Below are positions 55,313 to 63,355 of a stretch of DNA of 64,000 nt, in pieces. The notes beneath the pieces were generated by a model that was not told the DNA's origin, made no database searches, and saw only the letters and a list, made by a program, of their open reading frames with translations. The DNA is taken from NCBI RefSeq assembly GCF_009792895.1, contig NZ_WSSC01000004.1:1-64000 (forward strand). The letters run 5' to 3'. This DNA comes from Pigmentibacter ruber. Lineage in GTDB: Bacteria > Bdellovibrionota_B > Oligoflexia > Silvanigrellales > Silvanigrellaceae. Numbering within the stretch: the first letter of the stretch is position 1; the number at the start of each line of letters is the position of its first letter. Made by a program: the position numbers and the translations under genes.

Positions 55313-56258
55313 TGTTTATTTTACCAAAATAATTTGCAATATGATTAATAGCAGAACGCCCCATATTTAAAACAGCTTCTTTAGAATTCCCACCTATATG
55401 CGGTGTAAAATACAAATTAGAAACTTCAGACCAACGACTAGCATCATATGGTTCTTCAAGAAATACATCTGAAGCAAAACCTCCTAATCTTTTCTCTAAA
55501 ACAGCTGAACAAACTTTATCAAAATCTACTACTGCCCCTCTAGAAGTATTTATTATAAAGCAATCAGGTTTAACAATGCTTAGTTGCTCTGAAGAAAACA
55601 TATATTGAGTTTGTTCTGTTAAAGGAACATGAAAAGAAATAACGTCAGATTCCTTTAATAAAGCTTGATAAGTCACTTGCTGAAATCCCAATTTCATAAC
55701 TTCTTCACTCATAGATTTATCTATAATATCATAATACAAAATATTACAACCAAATCCTTTTAAAACTCTAGCCAAATCCATTCCAATATTACCAAGTCCA
55801 ACTATTCCAAATATACATTTTGATAGTTCTTTGCCTCCATTTTTATTCCAAATTCCTTTAGACATTTCATAAATTGCTTTAGTAGAATTTCTTAAATGTC
55901 CCAAAGTAAAGGAAAGAACTAGTTCAGTCACAGAACGATTATTTAACCCTGGAGTCCAACCTATTTTTATTCCATTTTTTTCACAGGCATTTAAATCCAA
56001 ATTATCAAGCCCTACGCCAAATTTACTGATAAAGTTCAAACTTTTACAAGAAGTCAAAACTTTTTCACTTACTTTTTCTAAACCAATGACTATAGCATTC
56101 GCCTCACATTCATTTATAAATTCAATTAAACTTTTTTCATTAAAACGAATATTTTTAGAATTTAATACTACTTTAAATCCATATGATGATAATTCATTAA
56201 CAAGAATTGACGATTGTGAAAAAGAAGGTGATGCTACAGCAACTATATTATTATTCAT
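55302..56258 (-). CDS. D-2-hydroxyacid dehydrogenase
   Basis: This is an NAD-dependent 2-hydroxyacid dehydrogenase (PGDH/GlyR-like). The cofactor motif GLGNIG is at about 154-159 and the catalytic triad is Arg240 (NTSRGAVVD), Glu268 or Glu269 (DVFLEEP) and His287 (TPHIGG). At 318 residues it is a normal single-unit form without an ACT domain. It would interconvert a 2-keto and a 2-hydroxy acid, which is unusual for a polysaccharide operon and fits oxidation or reduction of a keto-acid side chain. It overlaps the KdsB-like gene by four bases (ATGA). Confidence 0.86.
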   Translation of the reverse strand: MNNNIVAVASPSFSQSSILVNELSSYGFKVVLNSKNIRFNEKSLIEFINECEANAIVIGLEKVSEKVLTSCKSLNFISKFGVGLDNLDLNACEKNGIKIGWTPGLNNRSVTELVLSFTLGHLRNSTKAIYEMSKGIWNKNGGKELSKCIFGIVGLGNIGMDLARVLKGFGCNILYYDIIDKSMSEEVMKLGFQQVTYQALLKESDVISFHVPLTEQTQYMFSSEQLSIVKPDCFIINTSRGAVVDFDKVCSAVLEKRLGGFASDVFLEEPYDASRWSEVSNLYFTPHIGGNSKEAVLNMGRSAINHIANYFGKINNEK

Positions 56259-57019
56259 TTCATATACCTAGAGAGTAATGGACAAGTTGTTAATGCATTT
56301 TCAACTCGAGCTATATCCTCAGGGACATCTACAGGCCATGATTTTTCATTTATCATTTCACAATAAACCTGTATTTCATGTTCTAGTACTCTTAACATAT
56401 CAATAGATTCTATTTCTTCTAATGGCGTTGGCGGGAGATTGCTATATTCAATTAAAAAATCTCTTTGAAAAGGTATAATACACACCTGCTTTAAAGGCTT
56501 TATTTTTCCTTTAAATTTAGATAAACTAGGGATAGCCTCTCTGCTAAAATAAAGAGCGTTTTTATTTTTTCCTAAAACTACTTTAACACAGTTTGGCGAA
56601 TTAAACTCCTCTAAATTTTCAATTTCAGAACATAAATTCACGACTTTTGCATTACTAGAATGTAATGCAAAGAGGGCTGTTCTTAACATATTTGGAGTAA
56701 CCATAGGCTCGTCACCTTGAACCATTGTTACAGAAATTACTTTTTTATTTATTTCATTTTCTAAAAAAATAAGCGCTTCCTGTATACGATCAGAAGCTCT
56801 TTCGTGCTTACTAGAAGTCATAACAGCTTTGATACCAATACTTGAACAATATTCAAAAATTTCTTGATCACAAGTAGCTACAACAACAAGATCAAAGATT
56901 GGTTCTAATTTGCATCTCATCGCAACATGCCCAATCATAGGCATGCCTAAAATGGGTGCTAATGGTTTGTTTGGAAATCTTGAACTGCCCATCCTAGCAG
57001 GTATAATACAAATGTGCAT
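56255..57019 (-). CDS. KdsB-like CMP-ulosonate cytidylyltransferase
   Basis: The start MHICIIPARMGSSRFPNKPL is the KdsB/CMP-sugar synthetase signature, with IIPAR and PNKP CTP-binding blocks, VVVATCD near 51, and VTMVQGDEPM near 106 holding the metal-binding acid. It should couple CTP to a 2-keto acid sugar. ATG 57019 is preferred over the in-frame ATG 27 bases upstream because the family starts at this residue; AGGA lies eleven bases before it. It is first in the operon 57019 to 53065 and beyond. Because normal KDO synthesis would use kdsB elsewhere, this is probably a second, specialised copy. Confidence 0.83.
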   Translation of the reverse strand: MHICIIPARMGSSRFPNKPLAPILGMPMIGHVAMRCKLEPIFDLVVVATCDQEIFEYCSSIGIKAVMTSSKHERASDRIQEALIFLENEINKKVISVTMVQGDEPMVTPNMLRTALFALHSSNAKVVNLCSEIENLEEFNSPNCVKVVLGKNKNALYFSREAIPSLSKFKGKIKPLKQVCIIPFQRDFLIEYSNLPPTPLEEIESIDMLRVLEHEIQVYCEMINEKSWPVDVPEDIARVENALTTCPLLSRYMK

Positions 57020-57111
57020 ATTGAATAAAATCCTAACTTTTATCATTTTTAATAAATAAGTATTTTTAGCAAAAGAGAATTCAAACTAAAAACCACTTTA
57101 TTGTGAATTTA

Positions 57112-57140
57112 ATAATAGCTTACTTTGGATCTTACTTCAA
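57112..57140 (-). promoter_or_regulatory. candidate promoter of the KdsB-like operon
   Basis: On the minus strand TTGAAG at 57135-57140, a 17-base spacer and TATTAT at 57112-57117 form a sigma-70-type promoter about 90 bases before the ATG at 57019. It lies in the 182-base gap between the methyltransferase stop and the KdsB-like gene. Confidence 0.5.
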
Positions 57141-57201
57141 GATATTCAAGCTAAATATCAATCATTAGAGATTGTAAATCTATATTAAAAACATTTTTAA
57201 T

Positions 57202-58182
57202 TTAAAGACCTAAGATAATTAGAAGGTCATTACCATTTTCACTATTTGACTTATTCAATGTTCTGTTCATTTTCCATGCATCAAAAATTGACATATTTTT
57301 ATAATGACTTAAACTTGGATAAAATTTGCTTGAAAAGTAATATAATCCAGGATAAGAAAAAGTTTTTACTTTCTTAATTTTTAGTCCATATTTCTCTGCA
57401 TATTTAAAGATATCTCTTATACTAAAATGATAGAAATGAATAGGAAGTTCTAAACAATCTGGATAGTTTTGATAAACATGTCCTTCATTATTTGGTATAC
57501 AGATAACTGCCATCCCATCCTTTGCCAAATGTTCCTTAATAAATTTAAAATATTGACTTGGTTTATCTACATGTTCTAAGGACCAATTCATGCGAATAAT
57601 ATCAAAGTTATTTTCACTAATTGGTATTTTGTCAATACTTGGATAACATAAAATATTCAATTTATTTAAATTACTTCGCGCAGTTTCTGATAATTCACAG
57701 CCTACAACATTTGCAAATTTTTTATAATACTTCAAGCATCCTTTAGCACCAAAAAAATGTGAATTTGTTCCACTCCCGCAACCAATATCTAAAATTTTTT
57801 GTTTTTTTATTTTTTTAAAAATTTTAATGCGCTCTAAAACTGGATCTGAAACTTTTGGTTTTATTCTTTGAATTAAATAGGGATTAAGAATAGAAAAAGG
57901 ATTAAAAATTAATACAAAGTATGAATTTGCAATTAAATCAAATATTTTATCAAAAAGTTTTTTTATATAGTTTCTTGTATTATGAAAAGAGTAATCTTGC
58001 ACATAAAAATTTTTAATACTGTCTTTATCTGGCCTTGGATTGGTAAAGTTTAATTGGCAATCAGCGCATTTTACAACATGAAATAATTCATTTGTTGTTT
58101 TATATAAAAGATCTGTTTGGCTAGCAACAATAATATTATTTGTACTACCACAAAAATCACAGCTTACTTTCTCTAATGCCAT
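57202..58182 (-). CDS. SAM-dependent methyltransferase with N-terminal zinc ribbon
   Basis: The N-terminus has a Cys cluster: a CDFCG pair near residue 8 and CADCQ near 38, suitable for one zinc. The core has motif I LDIGCGSGTNSHFF (about 136-149), a VGCELSE strand, and IRMNWSLEHV near 197, as in Methyltransf_23 sugar methyltransferases such as those that act on 4-keto sugars. It would C- or O-methylate a nucleotide sugar. A strong GGGGGAG precedes the ATG. A terminator and its own promoter separate it from the aldolase upstream. Confidence 0.82.
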   Translation of the reverse strand: MALEKVSCDFCGSTNNIIVASQTDLLYKTTNELFHVVKCADCQLNFTNPRPDKDSIKNFYVQDYSFHNTRNYIKKLFDKIFDLIANSYFVLIFNPFSILNPYLIQRIKPKVSDPVLERIKIFKKIKKQKILDIGCGSGTNSHFFGAKGCLKYYKKFANVVGCELSETARSNLNKLNILCYPSIDKIPISENNFDIIRMNWSLEHVDKPSQYFKFIKEHLAKDGMAVICIPNNEGHVYQNYPDCLELPIHFYHFSIRDIFKYAEKYGLKIKKVKTFSYPGLYYFSSKFYPSLSHYKNMSIFDAWKMNRTLNKSNSENGNDLLIILGL

Positions 58183-58212
58183 CGCTCCCCCTTAAAGTCA
58201 AAAATTTCTAAA

Positions 58213-58241
58213 TTTTTATCTTTAAAAAAAAACAATGTCAA
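58213..58241 (-). promoter_or_regulatory. candidate promoter of the zinc-ribbon methyltransferase
   Basis: On the minus strand a perfect -35 TTGACA at 58236-58241 is followed by a 17-base spacer and TAAAAA at 58213-58218. It lies 31 bases before the ATG at 58182 and directly after the aldolase terminator, which marks an operon boundary. Confidence 0.5.
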
Positions 58242-58275
58242 ACAAATTAAATTTGTAATATCAGAATATTACAAA
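58242..58275 (-). terminator. intrinsic terminator after the aldolase
   Basis: On the minus strand TTTGTAATAT at 58266-58275 pairs with ATATTACAAA at 58252-58261 around a 4-base loop, and a T-rich stretch (TTTAATTTG) follows. It begins two bases after the aldolase stop codon. Confidence 0.55.
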
Positions 58276-58276
58276 G

Positions 58277-59005
58277 CTACCGCCCTAATTTAGTCAATTC
58301 TTCTCGCATAGCTGTTCCTAAAAAAAGCGTATCAATACTAAAAGCGATAAAATTATAACCAAGGTTAGAATACTCATCTATTTTATTATATTTTGGAGTA
58401 ATAATGTGTGCTCCAAGTATTTTTTTTCTTGCAATAGTAGCATTTGATACTTTTTTAATAGCTTCTTTCATATGTGGATGCTCAAATTGTCCTGGAATTC
58501 CCATAGATCCACTCAAATCATATGGACCAATAAAAACTCCAGCAATTCCTTCGATATCTAAAATAGTTTCTATTTGTTCAACAGCATTAACATGCTCAAT
58601 CTGAACTATAACAGTTAAATTTTTAAGATTTGATTGCAAATGTTCTTCAAAAGCAAAACCATATTTTTGTGCTCTAGCTAACCCTACTCCTCTGTTACCT
58701 TTGGGAGGATAAAAACAATTCAAAACAGCTTGTTTTGCCTCATCAGCAGAATTTACCATTGGTATTATAACACCATCAACTCCAGCATCTAAAGGAAACT
58801 TTAAATGGTAATGAGTATTTTGCGCAACTCTTGCAAATGCTTTTTTTCCTTTTAATTGAATGGTTGAAATAGCATTTTGTAAATCCAAATAAGATGTTGG
58901 TGAATGTTCTAAATCAACACATAGCCAATCAAATTTTTGCTCAGTCATTAGATCTACAATTGTTGGATGCAAAACAGTCAACCAACTTCCTAACGATAAA
59001 TTCAT
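58277..59005 (-). CDS. HpcH/HpaI-type pyruvate aldolase
   Basis: The class II pyruvate aldolase pattern is clear: FDWLCVDLEHSP near 25-36, RVAQN near 59, an IVQIEHVNAVEQ segment with the metal-binding Glu near 135-146, and FIGPYDLSGSMGIPGQ near 158-173. It is the size of GarL and HpcH, about 250 residues. These enzymes join or cleave pyruvate with an aldehyde, giving 2-keto-4-hydroxy acids. In a glycan locus, forming a 2-keto-3-deoxy acid is attractive, with the KdsB-like enzyme as the next step. GAGG lies five bases before the ATG. Confidence 0.88.
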   Translation of the reverse strand: MNLSLGSWLTVLHPTIVDLMTEQKFDWLCVDLEHSPTSYLDLQNAISTIQLKGKKAFARVAQNTHYHLKFPLDAGVDGVIIPMVNSADEAKQAVLNCFYPPKGNRGVGLARAQKYGFAFEEHLQSNLKNLTVIVQIEHVNAVEQIETILDIEGIAGVFIGPYDLSGSMGIPGQFEHPHMKEAIKKVSNATIARKKILGAHIITPKYNKIDEYSNLGYNFIAFSIDTLFLGTAMREELTKLGR

Positions 59006-59026
59006 AGTAACCTCTTTCCAAATTTT

Positions 59027-60790
59027 TTAATTAATTATTTTTTTAAGTTCTCTAACCCAAATTTTCTCCCAAAGGATGGATGATTTAGCATAATTTTCAA
59101 TAAAACTTAGTCTAGCATTTTGCACTTCCTTAGAATTCCACCAAGTCTCTATAGCACAATAAATTTCATTTATTTTTTTTGCTGCTGATTCAGGAGTTCT
59201 ATGATAAATTCCTACTTTTTCAAGCTCAGTATAATAATCCTCTGCAAATTGATTACTTTCCCATAAATTTTTATTCCAAAACAAAATTGTAGGTTTATTT
59301 ATGACTAAACTATGTAAAAATGTTGTATTTAAATTATCACTGATAAATAGGGAACAGTTTGCAAGGACTTCATGAAAGTCTTGAGAAAGATCTTTGAAGG
59401 AATTTTCAATCAAAGCATTTTTATCCCTAAGTCTTTTTTTAATATTCCATTCAAAATCGACAGGATGTGGTCTAATGACTAAATTTCGGCTGACTTCATT
59501 TATTAATCCAGAAAAAAAATGGGTTTGCCATTTTAAATATTCCAAAAATTGGTTTTCAATAGGTACGCTTTCATATCTCAAAAAAACTCTTGGAACTACT
59601 GTACCTGTTAAAAGAAAATATCCTTTATTAGAATATCTATTTTTTTTTGTTTTACTGTTGCTTGATAATATTGGACTAGGCAGAGGTAATATTTTTTTAT
59701 CTTTCCCCCACCCCCAAGAAATATAATAATCATTAACACTTAATTCATACTTTTCTGTTGGATTAAACAATCTATCACCATAGCCACCACCATGCTGAAA
59801 ACCGATTGAAAGAGTCCCCTTATCAATACAATAAGCAAACCACATAGCAAAAAAGGAATCAGAATAAATAGAAGTGTCTTGTAAAATTGCTATAGGAGCT
59901 TTTGCTCCATAATACTTCAATGTTTTTTTATGATAAAATTTATAATCTTCTAAAAATTGAGTAGGCAGGTTCTGGTATAAGCTTTGCACTAAAATTTCAC
60001 AAAATTGATCTTTATTTTTGTCGTTATAGTTTGCTAAAAAATCTCGTAAAAATAAATCCCTTTTAATTACGTTATTTTTTATAAAGACAAATTTATTACT
60101 CGGAAAAATTAAAAATAAAGATTTTATAAATAGTGACCATTTTTGTTTCTTTGATAGATGCTGAGAAAAATTTAAAATTTTATTTTTACTTGCAAATAAA
60201 TTAATTATAAAAGTAATAATATTTTTAAATAAAATTTTATAAAATGTAATTTTACTAACTTGAGAATGAGATTTCGGAATATTTTTTTCTTCTTTAATAC
60301 TAATATTTTTTAGACTTTTAATAATTTGAGAAATAACTTGCAAATTCCACTTTTCAGAAACCATTTCAGTAAAAAAATTATGTGTAAAGTCAAATTCTTG
60401 ATAAGAAGAATCAGCTAAAACAATGGTTGTTAAATTATTAGAATTCATGTCGCAAGCATTTTTTAAAAGCATATATTTGTCAAAATAATTTGGGATATAA
60501 TTCATTAAAAATGGAATTAATAAAATTCTCCAATATCTCTGCGAATAATTAGTACCATGAATTTCATTTAATTTTGAAGACAAAAACAAAAGAACTTGCT
60601 CTTGTATTTCATTAATATAAATAGCATAATCATGTTTTTTATTATGATCATTCCAAATATTTTCTAATGTTTTATAATTTAAATTATTCCAAAAATTTTC
60701 TCTTTTATTTAATTTACAATACTCACCTAAAAACAAAATCTCTTGTTCTGTATCCCAAAATTCTTCATTTGAAGTAATCACTAAAAACAT
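59027..60790 (-). CDS. LIC12162-like surface-carbohydrate transferase
   Basis: The 587-residue protein starts with MFLVITSNEEFWDTEQEILF and a LGEYC block, the layout of the LIC12162 family (TIGR04331) of putative transferases known from Leptospira O-antigen loci. A GTLSIGFQHGGGYGD segment near 328-342 and a NLVIRPHPVDFEW segment (about 441) resemble GT-B donor-binding loops. The middle region (about 195-225) is hydrophobic. The function is assigned by family and context only. It begins 21 bases after the HisF-like gene. Confidence 0.7.
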   Translation of the reverse strand: MFLVITSNEEFWDTEQEILFLGEYCKLNKRENFWNNLNYKTLENIWNDHNKKHDYAIYINEIQEQVLLFLSSKLNEIHGTNYSQRYWRILLIPFLMNYIPNYFDKYMLLKNACDMNSNNLTTIVLADSSYQEFDFTHNFFTEMVSEKWNLQVISQIIKSLKNISIKEEKNIPKSHSQVSKITFYKILFKNIITFIINLFASKNKILNFSQHLSKKQKWSLFIKSLFLIFPSNKFVFIKNNVIKRDLFLRDFLANYNDKNKDQFCEILVQSLYQNLPTQFLEDYKFYHKKTLKYYGAKAPIAILQDTSIYSDSFFAMWFAYCIDKGTLSIGFQHGGGYGDRLFNPTEKYELSVNDYYISWGWGKDKKILPLPSPILSSNSKTKKNRYSNKGYFLLTGTVVPRVFLRYESVPIENQFLEYLKWQTHFFSGLINEVSRNLVIRPHPVDFEWNIKKRLRDKNALIENSFKDLSQDFHEVLANCSLFISDNLNTTFLHSLVINKPTILFWNKNLWESNQFAEDYYTELEKVGIYHRTPESAAKKINEIYCAIETWWNSKEVQNARLSFIENYAKSSILWEKIWVRELKKIIN

Positions 60791-60811
60791 TCATTAAACT
60801 TTCAAAATTTT

Positions 60812-61576
60812 TTAATTATAATTTCTGACACAAATACCATGATCACCCAAATATTTTTTTGCTTCTAAAGGAGTTTGTTCAGTAAAATGATAAATACTTG
60901 AAGCTGCTAGAGCAGAAGCTTTTCCTATCATTAAAGCATTAAGCATATCTTGATAATTACCGGCTCCTCCAGATGCTATGACAGGAATAGTAAGAGTTTC
61001 CGTTGCAAGTTTGATTAAATCGAGATCATAACCACTCATTGTACCATCTTTATCTATTGACGTTATCAAAACTTCACCTGCACCAAGTTCCTGTACCTGA
61101 ATCAACCATTTTTTGAGATCTAAATTTGTCTCTTGTGTACCAGAATAAGTATATATCTTGTAATTCGAATCACTTACTTTTTTTACATCAACAGAAACAA
61201 CTACACATTGGGAACCGAAAACACTTGCTATGTCTGAAATTAGTGTTGGGTTTAATACGGCATGAGTATTAATAGACACCTTGTCAGCGCCAGATTTAAG
61301 AAGTTTTCGAACATGTTCAACAGATGAAATACCACCTCCTACAGTCAATGGCATAAAACATTCTGAAGAAAAATCTTTAACAAGTGAATAATCTGGTTCT
61401 GAATTTAATTTTGATGCAGAAATATCTAAAAAAATAAGTTCATCTACTTCTCTCATATTATAAACTTTAATTGCTTGCATTAAGCTACCAGTTCGCCGCC
61501 AACTATCAAAAGAAACTCCTTTTACTAAACCAGTATCTTTATAAAGGAGGGTGGGCATAATACGAGTTTTTAACAT
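60812..61576 (-). CDS. hisF2: HisF-like cyclase subunit of a sugar amidination module
   Basis: The 254-residue TIM barrel matches imidazole glycerol phosphate synthase HisF, with LTVGGGISSVEHVRKLL near 79 and TSIDKDGTMSGYDL near 171. The first catalytic Asp of HisF (LDV at position 11) is replaced; the start reads IMPTLLYKDTGLVKG. The second catalytic Asp is retained in VVSVDVKK. Such copies sit beside WbpG/PseA in O-antigen and flagellin loci and pass ammonia, rather than make histidine. It lies 10 bases from the HisH-like gene, with AGGA before its ATG. Confidence 0.85.
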   Translation of the reverse strand: MLKTRIMPTLLYKDTGLVKGVSFDSWRRTGSLMQAIKVYNMREVDELIFLDISASKLNSEPDYSLVKDFSSECFMPLTVGGGISSVEHVRKLLKSGADKVSINTHAVLNPTLISDIASVFGSQCVVVSVDVKKVSDSNYKIYTYSGTQETNLDLKKWLIQVQELGAGEVLITSIDKDGTMSGYDLDLIKLATETLTIPVIASGGAGNYQDMLNALMIGKASALAASSIYHFTEQTPLEAKKYLGDHGICVRNYN

Positions 61577-61585
61577 GTAACAATC

Positions 61586-62197
61586 CTAAATCTGTAAAAA
61601 GTTATTTAAAAGTTTTAAGCCAACTTTCTGGCTTTTTTCAGGATGAAATTGCATGCCATAAATATTTCTATTATTTACAATGACAGGAATTTCTTCACCA
61701 TAATGAACGGTCGCAAGAATATCGCTTTCGTTTTTAGTGTTAAAATAAAAACTATGCACAAAATAAAAATCAGAATTTTCTTTTATACCTTGAAATAATT
61801 CTAAAGATTTTTTAAATGTGACATTATTCCAACCAACATGTGGTAAAGGCAATAAATATTTAGATGCAGGTATGAGAGAAATTTCACCCGGAATCCAACC
61901 AAGACCCTTACATTCCTGTTGCTCATATCCAATATCAGCTAAAAGCTGCATTCCTAAACAAATTCCTAAAAAAGGGGTTTGTTTTTCCATTACTAAATAA
62001 TTTAGGATATCAATTAAATTATTTTCTTTTAATTTGTTCATTCCTTCATAGAAGCTGCCAACTCCAGGCAATATAATATGCGTGGCTTCTTTTAATTCTT
62101 GATGATTTTTTGTTATTATAGGAGTATATCCACAAACTTCTACAGCTCTTGCAACTGATAATACATTTCCAATCTCATAGTCTACAATAGCAATCAT
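61586..62197 (-). CDS. hisH2: HisH-like glutamine amidotransferase
   Basis: The class I glutaminase triad is complete: Cys80 in LGICLGMQL, and His185 and Glu187 in MQFHPEKS. The PGVGSFYEGM block at 44-53 matches HisH. The 203-residue length is normal. It would release ammonia from glutamine for the adjacent HisF-like subunit, which delivers it to the WbpG-like enzyme that modifies a sugar. The start follows the WbpG-like stop by three bases. Confidence 0.9.
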   Translation of the reverse strand: MIAIVDYEIGNVLSVARAVEVCGYTPIITKNHQELKEATHIILPGVGSFYEGMNKLKENNLIDILNYLVMEKQTPFLGICLGMQLLADIGYEQQECKGLGWIPGEISLIPASKYLLPLPHVGWNNVTFKKSLELFQGIKENSDFYFVHSFYFNTKNESDILATVHYGEEIPVIVNNRNIYGMQFHPEKSQKVGLKLLNNFLQI

Positions 62198-62200
62198 GTT

Positions 62201-63352
62201 TTACTCATTATCATAATTTATTTTAACTAAATTAAAATTTTTATCTCTTAATAAATTACCTCTAGAGTCTATTCTAAAAAGTTTTTTATTAGTGAAACGA
62301 TCACATATTTTATTAAATTCATCTACTGTCATATCTATACTTTCTAACATAGATTCTAATGTTTTACCTAAATAAATATGTGGATATTTACCATCATGTT
62401 TTTTAACCGCTTCAATCGCATCTTCTCTAGATAACCGCCCACGTCTCACATGCAAACAAGCTTGATCAGTTGCTCTTCCAAATCCGTATTTTAAAAACTT
62501 AAAATAATCATGAATACCATGAAAATTATTATCTAAATTTTCATAATTTACAAATGAGCCTTCAGCTGGTTTATGGTATGTTTCAAATCCGTGAGATTGA
62601 GCAATTAAAACATTTGAAAAACCATCCCAAGGTATGTAATGTCCAAGAAAAAGACCAGTAACCCCAACTCTTTTTAATTCCTCATCAGAAGGATATGTGT
62701 ACTGGATTAAATCTTTTTTTGAAATTCCTTCTTGTCCAATTAAATCAGAAACTCTTAAACCCAATAATCCACCAAATTCCTCCAACCATCTTCTTGTTAA
62801 AACGTTATTTTCGGAGGCTGCCGCGGGTCCACCATATTCATTTTGAGAATTTTCACCCCAAATAACTAAACTTATTCCAAGTTGCACTGCTATTCTAATA
62901 GGAGTTGTAAAAATGGAAACGTGCTCAGGCCAAGAAATATCACCAACTTGTTCAAGAGCAATTTTATTAATTTTCTTTCGAACTACTGGATTTGCTGTAA
63001 CTTCAATATAATCAACACCAAGAGATTTTAAATTCTCTATATTTCGTCTGCCAATAGGACTTAGTGAACAAGTTGTTGCAGTTACACAAAGAGGATTTAA
63101 ACCTAATTGCAACATTTTTACTACTTGATAAGTACTATCTTTGCCACCACTTACTGGTACCAAGCAATCATAATTTGAGCCATCTTTTGAACGATATTTA
63201 TCCACAAGCTGTATTAATTCTTCTTTTCTTTTTTTCCAATCAACCTCTTTCCTTGAATCATAAGCTCTACAAGCAAAACAAACCCCATATTCATCAAAAT
63301 GAAGATCTGGTTTTGTATCAGGCATTACACATTTAGCACAATATTTGATCAT
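62201..63352 (-). CDS. N-acetyl sugar amidotransferase (WbpG/PseA-like)
   Basis: The start MIKYCAKCVMPDTKPDLHF carries the Cys-x2-Cys metal pair, and a second pair is CFACRAY near 25. The PP-loop ATP site is VPVSGGKDST (about 66-75), and the later C-terminal block with an HVRRGRLSRED segment is family-typical. The enzyme uses ammonia and ATP to turn an N-acetyl group into an acetamidino group, as in WbpG for 2,3-diamino sugars and PseA or LegA for nonulosonates. HisH/HisF downstream supply ammonia, so the three genes form one module. It lies three bases after the edge gene's stop. Confidence 0.88.
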   Translation of the reverse strand: MIKYCAKCVMPDTKPDLHFDEYGVCFACRAYDSRKEVDWKKRKEELIQLVDKYRSKDGSNYDCLVPVSGGKDSTYQVVKMLQLGLNPLCVTATTCSLSPIGRRNIENLKSLGVDYIEVTANPVVRKKINKIALEQVGDISWPEHVSIFTTPIRIAVQLGISLVIWGENSQNEYGGPAAASENNVLTRRWLEEFGGLLGLRVSDLIGQEGISKKDLIQYTYPSDEELKRVGVTGLFLGHYIPWDGFSNVLIAQSHGFETYHKPAEGSFVNYENLDNNFHGIHDYFKFLKYGFGRATDQACLHVRRGRLSREDAIEAVKKHDGKYPHIYLGKTLESMLESIDMTVDEFNKICDRFTNKKLFRIDSRGNLLRDKNFNLVKINYDNE

Positions 63353-63355
63353 ATA

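Noticed and set aside
60812-62197. Histidine biosynthesis hisF/hisH
   Set aside because: They sit with a WbpG/PseA-like gene in a glycan locus, and HisF lacks its first catalytic Asp; a sugar amidination role fits better.
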